This document shows positions 22,018 to 31,700 of a DNA stretch of 64,000 nucleotides, piece by piece (position 1 is the first letter of the stretch; the number at the start of each line of letters is the position of its first letter). A program made the translations under genes and the position numbers. Source of the stretch: Nemertoderma westbladi (lineage: Eukaryota; Xenacoelomorpha; Nemertodermatida; Nemertodermatidae); NCBI GenBank assembly GCA_032718475.1, contig JAUCBJ010000486.1, forward strand, positions 1 through 64,000, in the 5' to 3' direction. The notes beneath the pieces are model-generated. The model worked only from the letters and a program-made list of their open reading frames with translations. It was not told the origin of the DNA and did not search any database.

Positions 22018-22770
22018 TCATTCTATCCACATTTCCTTGATCAAGTTCATTCCGGCCAATGTTACTGGGGATATGAAGTTTAGTGGATCGAATATAGCAC
22101 TCTTTATGGACAGACATCCCATTTTTGTCATGGGCTTGGGTAGGGGGTTATATTTGAAGATGAATTCATCCAATTCTATGTCCCATTCAATGCCGAGTAC
22201 ACGGTGATCCACATCCTCGGAATACATTTTATTGTTGTCCAGTCTGATTTCCTCCGGAAACTTTTCCATAAGTTTCTTGTCGTGGGATCTGAACTTTACG
22301 AGAGGGAAACCTCCTTTCTTTAAACATTCTACCATCCCCATCGCCAGCTGATATGCCTCGTCAACATTATCGGCACCGGCGCATCCGTCGTCCACGTAGA
22401 AGCATCGTCGGATGGTTTCTATGACTGTCGGAGGGAACTCGTTTTCGCACATAGTCGCTGTTTTCTTCAGCATGTTACTACATGCTACCGGCGAGTCCTT
22501 AGCGCCGAAGATCCTGACAATCATGTGCATTACGTCCACATCCTTCAATGTGAGTTGACATATCTCCTGTGGAGTTAATGTTTTATCCGTCCATAATATA
22601 CGCAGACAGTCTGAGTCTCTTGGTAGCGTTCGGACCTGGTGAAACATCGCTTTGATGTCGCATGTGAATGCTATCCGGTTTTCCCTGAACCTGATCAACA
22701 CGCCGATAAGTGTACTGTATATGTTAGGCCCTGTATAAAGTTGGCTGTTCAGGGATTCGCCTTGATACAT
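22018..22770 (-). pseudogene. BEL/Pao reverse transcriptase palm fragment (outer)
   Basis: It carries RT motif A (TCDIKAMFHQV) and the active-site FYVDDGCAG (motif C, variant of YxDD), then GFPLVKFRS and the VLGIEWD block. This is the polymerase that makes cDNA from the element's RNA. The fragment starts a few codons after a frameshift that separates it from protease and the RT N-terminus, and it ends at a nonsense codon. Both catalytic Asp residues of the DD pair are present. Confidence 0.9.
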
Positions 22771-22780
22771 AGCAGCAGCA

Positions 22781-23839
22781 TCATTTACCGCCCTTCCGGG
22801 CTTCTACCACATAGTGGGTTGGGAGATAATACGTCCGTCTACCCCCTTGCAGTTCATTCCGGGGTACCATTTCCGCCAATCCATCTTCTAGATATCCTTT
22901 GATTACATTATTGTATTTCTCCTTTATCTCGGGTTGGTCATTCAACTGGCGTAGGATTCCTTTGAGCCACCTAAGGGCCATGTTGGCATTATTCGCCATC
23001 GGTTTATCTGGGTCTTTCCACAGCATGGGTGAACACCAATGTCCGTCTTTGAACGTGGCCTGATCAAGGATGTCAATACAGTATTGATCTTCCTCAGACG
23101 GGTTCTCGTCCTTTTCTGCAAACTCTTGTGTCTCTAGGTTAAAATATTTGGTCATTTCCTGCTGGGTTTTTTCCGTCTCTAGGAATAAATCCTCGTCCAG
23201 GTCTGTTGCTGAACAATAACCCATGGATGTTGCACTCTCTTTAATCTGACATTTAGGGAGATATGTATAGGTATCTGTAGTCTCCTCTTTGATGCCGCAG
23301 AGTGTCCATCCCATGATCGTGCGTTCTGCGTAAAAGCCATCGTCCGGCTTTACAGATCGGGCGACGTCTCCGGTGGGTATGTGTAATTCCGGTGTGTCGA
23401 GTCCGATCAATAGGGTGATTCGGTTCACGTCCAATGGTGGACATCGTAGGTCTACATCTTCCCGGTCTAACTGTATGAGGGGTGCGTATTCAGCTGATTG
23501 TCGGAACCTCACTCGGAGATCGGTGTGTACCAAGGCGTTCTTGATCGTCAGCTTGACCGTCTTGTAACCCTTCATGACTCCTTCCATCTGGAGCTGCACC
23601 TCCCCAGACTCTACTTCTCTATGGTGGGTGATAGTTTGTATGGGCCGTTTGCAAGGTTCGTAGTCTAGGCCGAGTTGTTCGAGGAAATCCTGGTCGATGA
23701 TGGTTCCATCCGACCCATTGTCAAGGAACGCGAGCATTGTCAAGGATTTCCCAACCCCTTGAATTCTTACTGGGATTACTTTGGCGAAGACCATGTAACG
23801 GCGATTTATAAGGTTGATCGTAGCCGAGATATTTGTCAC
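22781..23839 (-). pseudogene. BEL/Pao protease and RT N-terminal fragment (outer)
   Basis: The 352-codon ORF starts within a retropepsin-like aspartic protease: the active-site motif is LDNGSDGTIID, near residue 40. It then runs through LLIGLD and IMGWTLCG to the RT fingers (the HWCSPMLWKDP region and LPTHYVV), where the frame breaks. An asparagine replaces serine or threonine in the usual D-S/T-G (here D-N-G), which could weaken or abolish protease activity. Upstream, the frame remains open to the insertion point of the inner element at 23931. Confidence 0.88.
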
Positions 23840-23926
23840 TTGTGATACATCGGTGGAGGTCTTAAATGGATTGGTTTCCCTCCGTTGAATCGTCCGGGTT
23901 TCTTTAAAGACGTGGTTCGTTTCTCC

Positions 23927-23931
23927 TCTTC
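23927..23931. repeat. Target-site duplication TCTTC, left
   Basis: The five bases before the inner element's 5' LTR equal those after its 3' LTR (38117-38121). Confidence 0.92.
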
Positions 23932-24254
23932 TGTAAAAGCTTTTGCTGAATTGTCCGGTTATTTTTCCTTATTTTTCCCGTAAAATACTCTGTAGTTGGT
24001 TTACCAGGCATAAAAAGGCCGTGTCCTTGCTGTACTGGTGTTTTAGCGGACATAAAAGCAATTTCTTCTGTATTTGTACTTTAGAGGACATAATCCGTAA
24101 TTCCGTGACGTAAAAGCTCGATACTCTTGAAAACAGTATCGCTACCATGACGACGGCTAGCAGCTGATATTGCCACGTCGACGTTTCTTTGTTTCTCTGT
24201 TCTCTCGTTGTTCAGGTTGACCAATCAGAGCGTTTGTTATCTCTGTGTTGGAGG

Positions 24255-24260
24255 TATATA
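24255..24260 (+). promoter_or_regulatory. Candidate TATA box of the inner LTR
   Basis: TATATA lies after GGAGG about 320 bp into the LTR, with the poly(A) signal about 720 bp further on. That order fits U3-R-U5. The same motif is at 37217-37222 in the 3' LTR. The assignment is inferred from position and motif only. Confidence 0.4.
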
Positions 24261-24973
24261 CAGAAACTCAGTAGTTCAGTGTTATGTTTTTGACCAGAGC
24301 CTAAGAACCGGCTTTGGCACCTCCGTGTTTTCAGTTTTTAGTCTTACACTAGTAGGTTTAATTATAAAGGGCATATATCCTTTAACTGACATACCGATCA
24401 AACTCATGGAATCACTGCTAACTGATCATACATACTGACTGCTGAAACATTGCAAACTCATAACAATCAGTGTTCAGTTGTTGTTTTATACTGCTATTTG
24501 TTGTCGGTTATTCATTATATTTGTTGATGAATTATTATATTGGAATAACGAGAAATAACCCCGACACCCAATATTCTTGATATACCGAAGGTAAGAGAGA
24601 AAGGTTACAGATAAACGATTGTGACTTATGTTAAAGTGGTTTGAAGTGAATCTAATGTTATTTGATAGACCCTACATGAGTCAGTCTGTGTTCCTTTTAT
24701 ATGTGACTAAAATCAGTGAAGATTGGCAGATTAGTGTGCAGTATTGTGCAGCATTGTGTATGAGTGAGTCTGTTAAAGAAGCAATTCCTAAAGAATGCGC
24801 CATATATGTGAATTATAATTAAGCCATATCGTTGTGAGTAGTTTAAGTCATAACTCTGTTTATATAGATAAAGCGCCACGTCCTAAAGGAACTGTTAATA
24901 TTACCGAAGGTGAATAATATTGTCAGAGATTATATAATACTGTCAGTCGAATAATACATTAGGCTTACATAGC

Positions 24974-24979
24974 AATAAA
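24974..24979 (+). terminator. LTR poly(A) signal AATAAA
   Basis: AATAAA lies about 175 bp before the LTR end. In the 3' LTR the equivalent copy would direct cleavage of the genomic transcript. Confidence 0.5.
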
Positions 24980-25170
24980 ATTAAACCGTCGAACCCAATC
25001 TCCCGGGAATCTCCAGCGGGTGAATGGTCGCGCACGGATTGGTTTCGACTAGTGTAGTGAATCAAATACTTGTCATAGACTAAAAACAGATTTAATATCT
25101 AGAAGACATCTTAATTTGGTGGGTTAAACTGCCAAAGGTCTGAAAGCGCGAACATTAAAGGATATAGCTT

Positions 25171-25193
25171 CTTTATTGCAGTAAGCAATAAAG
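25171..25193 (+). promoter_or_regulatory. Hairpin directly after the inner 5' LTR
   Basis: CTTTATTGC and GCAATAAAG form a perfect 9-bp stem about 16 bases past the LTR, where a tRNA primer-binding site is expected. No TGG-starting primer site follows the LTR. Confidence 0.5.
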
Positions 25194-25429
25194 TCGAAAG
25201 TACCGGTCGACCGGTAACCAGTAGGCCTGACTGCCTGATCATCCGGACCGGTACCTACAGCAGTATTATTCGATTTTGATTGTTATATACCAGTAGGCCT
25301 TAATAATTAATCAGGGACTGCAGCCCTGGTTTTTTATTGAGATTTTTACTTATTTCTGTCAAGTTTTATTTGTTTGTAGGCCAGTATTGAACAGAAGGCG
25401 TGTAAACCTGATCAGATTGTACAGACAAT

Positions 25430-26000
25430 TTGTAGGCTGAGCTGTTGTCTGATTGCTATTAAGTCTGAACGGATTACAGTGTGTGTAGAGCACTTGTCCG
25501 ATTAAGTACGGTTAGGAAGTAGGGGCAGCCAATGCGGTAAGGTAAACCCCCAACTAAAGAATAAGTCGCACTACTGGGTTAGAGCGCATACTCCCTAATC
25601 ATTTCGGAGTCTGCATGTCCTGTGGTTTATTTAGGCTTGAGAGTAGTCTGCCATCGTTTAGTCTGTACTTTGTTTGTGTAAGTCTGTACGGGTAGCGTAT
25701 AATTTTATTTAAATAATTTGTAGGCTGGATAGTTGTCTGGCTGTTATTAAGTCTGAACGGATTGCCGCGTGTGTAGATCATCTGTCCGATTAAGTACGAT
25801 TAGGCAGTAGGGGCAGCGAACGCTGTAAGGTAAACCCCCAACTAAAGAATAAGTCGCACTACTGGGTTAGAGCGCATACTCCCTAATCATTTCGGAGTCT
25901 GCATATACCGTGGTTTGTTTAGGCTTGATAGTAGTCTGTCAGTGTTCGGTCTGTATTTTGTTTGAGTAGTTTGTACGCGTAGCGTAATATTTATTATTCA
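25430..26000 (+). repeat. Direct duplication of a 288-bp leader segment
   Basis: The segments starting near 25430 and 25718 match over about 280 bp, including the shared GGTAAACCCCCAACTAAAGA and CCCTAATCATTTCGGAGTCT. The offset between AGGGGCAG copies is 288 bp. Each copy contains GGGTTAGAGCGCA, which resembles a tRNA D-arm, but no B box follows. It may hold packaging or regulatory signals. Confidence 0.8.
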
Positions 26001-26622
26001 GAGTTTATGCGATTATTCACAACATTCAAGTCCCCAAGTTTGTTCCTACAGTAATTGTGTTTGTTATACATACCGCTATAGTTAAATTAACCTCGGTACT
26101 ACACGGGCTGCTTGGCGTAGGTAAAGACTGGTGATTTTGTGCATCGGTCACTCCAGCAGATGCCGTGGTTCTTTTAGCTGTTCAAGTATATTTAACTACT
26201 GATTATTTGTTGTACAAGTACTCGTACCTAATTTAGGGTTTAGTGTACAGTGCTTTCCGAAGTAATTATTGTAGACATTATATCTGTGTTGTAAAGTGGT
26301 TGATAGGCACATTCGATTAGCTCTATTAACTTCTAGGTAGGAACACTCCGTGATACATAACGTAGAACCTATAGCGATACGGCTATAGGTCGTCAGGCGG
26401 TGGTATTTTCCTATCTAGACAACGCAGTGTATTTACTACTACTTATTATTTCAAATACCGTAGTACCCTGTCCGCTGTAATAATCAGTTTTCTAACCCTT
26501 TGTTAGGCTGGTTTGTAGACTTCTTGTAAAATTACCCTAAAAATTCGTATTTGTGTTTTTGTAAAATTTTGTGTTTATTTAGAGATTGTAATCTCAACCC
26601 AAATTGTACGTAATTTGTAGTA

Positions 26623-28059
26623 TTAACCCCTTAACGAATTATCCCGAATAAATTCGGGTTCAAGAAAATGGATAATTCAGACTAACCCGAGTTAACTCGT
26701 GCAAACAGCTTTCTGTTGAAAACTGAAACCAAACTCGAATATAGCCGTGAATTATTTGATTGGATATCTAAAAATAGCTTACCTTAGCCAAGTGGAAAAC
26801 TTTAACAATGATATAGATGCTGATTTGTGATTGGTTTTATGATGTAAATGGATTGTTTGTGGCCTCTATGAGACACACAACTTCCAGCCCTGCAGATCAA
26901 TTTCTTATTGGTTGTGTTCCAGCAATAATAACTTAGTTAGGTACGGGTAGTTACAACAATAACATGCAGATCTATTGTATATTGGAGATTTCATTATTTA
27001 CATTCTTCATTCTTTATATTTTATCCTTTATTTGTTTTGTTACCGCACCGGTACGTTGCCAAATTACTTTTTAAAAATATAATTTTATAATATTTCTAAA
27101 TGACCCAAATCTGACCCAGTTGCTAGACCAAGGGGGCGGCCATCTTTGTCTGATAATCCTGCCCGCCTTAGCGAACGCCATTTCCCTGATATAATACCAT
27201 CCACAACGAAGAAAAATCCGACCAGAGTTTGTGTTGTTTCTTCCAAGAAGAAGGATTCCAGGGGGAAAAAGGTGCGCCGTGAATCTAAATCGTGTAAGAG
27301 CTTGGAAGTAGCTGTAATGTTGTCAAAGTTAAAAATTATTTCAAATAACTGACAATTTTGTCTGACAAACAGACAACCCTCAAATCAGTCTTACAAACAA
27401 ACGAGAAAACACACTGGACAGAAAAGTGTACAGTAAGCTTGTTTTACAAAGAGTCATTCGTGATGCAGTCCATAGATTTTCAAAAATTTCAGTAAATACT
27501 GATGTCTATACAAGCAAATGCACAGACAAACAGACCGACGGACAGACAAACAGACTTGCAGACAACTAGACGAAGAGTAAACAGATCGACATACTTCAGA
27601 ACAACTATTATAGAACTAGATGAAAGAAATGAAAATATACTGTATGTGCTTGGAAATTTTGTCATTGTGTGTAAATACAAATAGTTGCACTTTTTTTGTT
27701 TCAGAAATCGGACAAATTTTGTCGGACAACAACAGATGTACAAACAGACTTATAGTACAGACTTTAGTGTGAATTTTATTTATCAAACCAATAATTATAT
27801 GGTGCACACTTTTTTATTATTATTTTTATTTTTATATTATTTTTTCGCGAATTTACATGATTATTTCATGCACGAGTTAACTCGGGATGAGTTCTTGATA
27901 GCTTATAGAAGGCTGGATATTTCACTAAAAAATGCATATATTTTACTGGAAATATATTTTTTTTCATCCGCTAGTTATAGGCTATCGAAAATGACAATAA
28001 AAAAAATAGGTCATTTTTTGACAGGTTGCCGCTAAAAAAGTGGTTCGTTAAGAGGTTAA
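26623..28059 (+). mobile_element. Decayed piggyBac element in the inner leader
   Basis: TTAA occurs at both ends (26623-26626 and 28056-28059), the exclusive target of piggyBac. Inside are inverted ends of the form CC(C/T)CTTAACGAA and a second subterminal inverted pair with GAGTTAACTCG (about 26690 and 27872). The interior contains the C-terminal tail of a piggyBac transposase (27146-27352). At about 1.4 kb it is internally deleted. It must have been carried along when the inner element moved, or have inserted afterwards. Confidence 0.85.
27146..27352 (+). pseudogene. piggyBac transposase C-terminal remnant
   Basis: A 68-codon frame without an ATG (it begins TTG) reads RLSERHFPDIIPSTTKK, NPTRVCVVSSKKK and a basic region. 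This matches the junction between the piggyBac transposase catalytic domain and its C-terminal cysteine-rich domain. The second Cys of the CVVC pair is replaced by Ser, and the rest of the cysteine-rich domain is lost. The catalytic Asp region is absent. Confidence 0.75.
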
Positions 28060-28367
28060 GTAACTTAGGTAAATTAGTATTATTTGTTTTAGTGTCCTGT
28101 ACGTAACACTTCACTGAAAGCGCACCGCTTTGTGTAGTGATTACTCCCCAGAAATAATAACATTTATTTCAAACATTGACAAAACCCATTAAAAACGGGT
28201 ATATATATATTATAAATCAAATCTAACGATTTATAAATCGTAGGCCTACCATACAACCATTAGGCCTCAATATCAGTTGGATTACTGCTCAAATAACGGT
28301 AATAAAGTAAGTAAAGTAACCAAGTAACCCTAAAATTCAGAAATTCAATTATTTAAAATAATTGATA

Positions 28368-28605
28368 TACCGGTATTCTCGATAGGCCTATTATCTTTAT
28401 TTCTATAAATTTTGGCTGAAATTATACCAGTACTTGTAATTAATTCTAGTCCAGAATTATATATACTACAAACTGTAAGTAGTATACCGGTATTCCGATA
28501 GGCCTATTATATGTTTATATATATTTGTGCTAAAATTATACCGGTATTCTGTGATAAACCTAGTCTGTAATAATAGTTATATATACTATAAGCATACCGG
28601 TATTC
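28368..28605 (+). repeat. ~116-bp direct duplication upstream of Gag
   Basis: Two segments beginning ATACCGGTATTC and followed by GATAGGCCTATTAT (28371 and 28487) repeat with about 116 bp spacing. A partial third copy lies near 28592. They lie 130-370 bp before the Gag ATG. Confidence 0.6.
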
Positions 28606-28736
28606 TAATATATTATATATCACTCTACACTGAGTAGCAGTACCGGTAATTAATTACTAGGCTAGTAGGTAATACTGAGTTACTAGACTTACTCAGACTG
28701 TAATACAGCAGTAGACATTCAACGGTATACATAGTC

Positions 28737-31700
28737 ATGTCTGATACTAAGCAGAACCTGTCAGACAGTTTATTAGATGTAACTATCTGCGACTCAGATA
28801 GAGACGTACCACTGTCTGGTCGTAAATCCAGTTCACCTCCCACTGTGAGGAAAGTCATCCCTCCAGTAGTAATAACAGAACCTAGGCTGGTCCAACATCG
28901 TAGGTCTATCATAGGCACCCGAGCTCAGGTCAAGCGGGACCAACAAGCGGCGGAACAGCAACAACCCGCTAGTCAAGAACTTATTCCTCAGCGGCCCAGC
29001 AGCTCCAGTAGTGAGGATACTGTAGAGCTGACACCCGAGAGCGGAGCAGAGATGACGGATGCGGTTTATACGGATCCCCTTCTCATCCTTCCTGCAGCCG
29101 TGCTCGCTGGGTTATTGATCGCGGTGGAAGAACACCAGATCGATTGGGCGAGAAGTCAACGGTCAACTAGAGATAGCTACGCGGGCTACACTAGTGAACA
29201 ACTGAAGTCTATTGTCGAGTCGCAATGGAACTTCCCCGGACCCGGACTCCCGTTTGATTTATCAGAAGCTGCCTGGGAAGACATACACCGGATGGGAGTA
29301 GCCAAGGAAACCATCGATCCAGCTGTGTGGAAGAGGTCCGCAGCCGGATACACACAGGGATTCTTCAGCTCTATGGAGCGAATAGAAAAGCAACTTTTTC
29401 AACAACCTCAAGGACCTCAAAAGCAGGGATCGCTGCTTTATCAAGTTAGAGAAAGAGTTCTGCGGATTAGGCTAATCTTATCCGCCTTTGAGGAGGCTTC
29501 TAAAAGAAAACAAGACACGTCGTTGCAAGTTGCCGTAAAGACTTGGTTTCAACGGGTGAGTCGCCAGGTTCAAGGAGCAGCTCAGTGGAAAGCTCAGTTG
29601 GAGGAGCGCTCAACCCATGGAGAATCAACAGACGCTACTTTTTCCCAAGTGGAAAGTGAAGCGACGGCAGAGAAACCGCATAAGAGGGATGCCATTGACA
29701 TCTATCTGTCAGACTATCAGCGTTTCGTAGGTGATGAAGAGTTGCGGAGAAGACTAGATGGGCTTAGCTCTAATAGTGAAGGAGCCCAGCGTGTGTTGGA
29801 TGCAATTGATGTGGATAGGTTAGCGGCGAACCAAGCTAAATTCGATGAACAACTCCGCATCGCTAGAGAACAAGAAGAACAAGTAAGAAAAAAACGTATA
29901 GAAGACAGAAAGATAGCAGCAGTGGCAGAGGCGGAAAGAAAAGCGACCTTGGCAGAAGCAGCGGCAGAGGCAAAAGCGGCAGCAGCAGAAGCAGAGGCAA
30001 AGGCAACAAAAGCAGCAGCAGAAGCAGAGGCAAAGGCAACAAAAGCAGCAGCAGAAGCAGAGGCAACAGCGGCAGCAGCAGAAGCAGAGGCAAAGGCAAC
30101 AGCGGCAGCAGCAGAAGCAAAGGCAGAGGCAAAAGCGGCAGCGGCAGAGATAAAAGCGGCAGCGGTGGCGGAAGCAGAACGGAGAGCATCTGAAGAGGCA
30201 ACCCAACTAGAGTTGGAAAATCTACAAGAGAGGCAAGACAACTTCAATAAACAGTTAACAGCTAGTAATATGCAGATGATGAATCGATCTACTCCCAAAA
30301 GACAGGGATATACATCATCTGAGGAAGGCGATACCACCGATACTGAAGGCAAGGGAAATAGATCTCGTCCAAGTAGACGTAAAAGAACATTCCACCGTCA
30401 GAAATTGCCTGATTTGCCTCCAGCTGTTAGAAGGCAACTAAATAACACTAACTTAGGTAGTACTGAGCCCACAGACCAAATAATTAAAATAGAAAGACTC
30501 CCTACTATAGTAGATGAGCCTGAAATAATTAGGCCTGTTCTTGAAATCACCCCTACGGTAATAGATACACCTGTGCTCCCTGAAGCTACCTATAAATTCC
30601 CTCTACATAGCACTAAGCTACCTGTGCCCCGTAGAACTGCCCGAGAGACAGTTCAGGTCCTGGACCCCGAGCAAAATATTCCGAATTTGTCGCCCGTTGT
30701 CCCTTGTCTGCCCGCTACGACGTTGGCGGATCCCGTTTCGGCGGTTGATTGGGTAGACGAGAGACGGCGGGGGATGGATATTCTCCTCGGAGAGATGAAG
30801 GAGAATCGGATACGCTCCTCCCAACAGGTCCGAGAGTTGGAAGGGACTGTCCAACATTTAAAGGGAACAGTGAGGGAAAGCAAGTTAGAGTTGCAAGAAG
30901 TGCAGCAAAATATCGCGCTAGAGCGCGATAAATTAGTAAATTTACAAAAGGGTATACCACCACCCCCTGTAACAATGTGTCAACCCGTTAGGTCTGAAGT
31001 ATCTCATGCGCAAGGTGTGGAGCCTACACGCATTTATACTGCTAGCGAAGTAGAAACTCCTATAGTGAACCCTATTAAGGGTAATTATAGACCTGTTTGT
31101 AATGATATTCCCTATGGAACTGATCATAATCCGAGGAATTTATATACCGATAACTCGATATTAAATAGCACGATGGCCCAAGAAAGTTTTACGCGTCAAA
31201 TGGCTAGAACCGAAGCCCGGCAAGCGGTAAAGGTTGGAGAGATCGTCAAGTTCAATGGAGATGAGATGAAATGGTTACCTTTTAATGAATATTACAAAGA
31301 TAACATACAGAACTCTGTACTATCTAATGGAGAAAAACTTAGATACCTCATCGAGTGCTTGGAAGGATCTCCCAAGTTAATGGCGTTAAGGTTTATTGGA
31401 CATCCAGACGGATTAAGACAAGTTTGGGATACACTAAACATCAGGTATGGTAATAGGAATAACATAGCTGGGTATTTGTATGCAAAGTTGGTAGCGCCCC
31501 GAAAGTTTATTAGCAGCGGGATTATAGAGTTTTCCGATGAAATTCAGGAGATCTGCAGACAATTAGATTGGCTAGGTAAGTCTCATGAGTATCAGAGTGC
31601 TATGGTTATTAGAGCAGTGGCTTCTACTTTGCCGAAGGGTGGAGTAGGTACACGCTGGGATAAGAAAGTGTTATATATGATGGAACAACAACAACGAGAC

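Larger units (their letters stand above)
23932..25154 (+). repeat. 5' LTR of the inner element (1223 bp)
   Basis: It starts TGTAAAAGCTTTTGC and ends GCGCGAACA. It is the same length as the 3' LTR. The substitutions I found are near 24060, 24140, 24170 and 25012. Short open frames inside (for example 24208-24438) are identical in both LTRs and are not taken as genes. Confidence 0.95.

Noticed and set aside
24208-24438. 76- and 64-codon ORFs in the inner LTR (also 37170-37400 and 37590-37784)
   Set aside because: They are in LTR control regions, and their identity between copies only reflects the young age of the LTRs.
29717-30352. Long minus-strand ORFs opposite the Gag coiled coil
   Set aside because: Low-complexity shadows (Ala/Ser, Cys/Leu) of the Ala/Glu/Lys-rich Gag segment.
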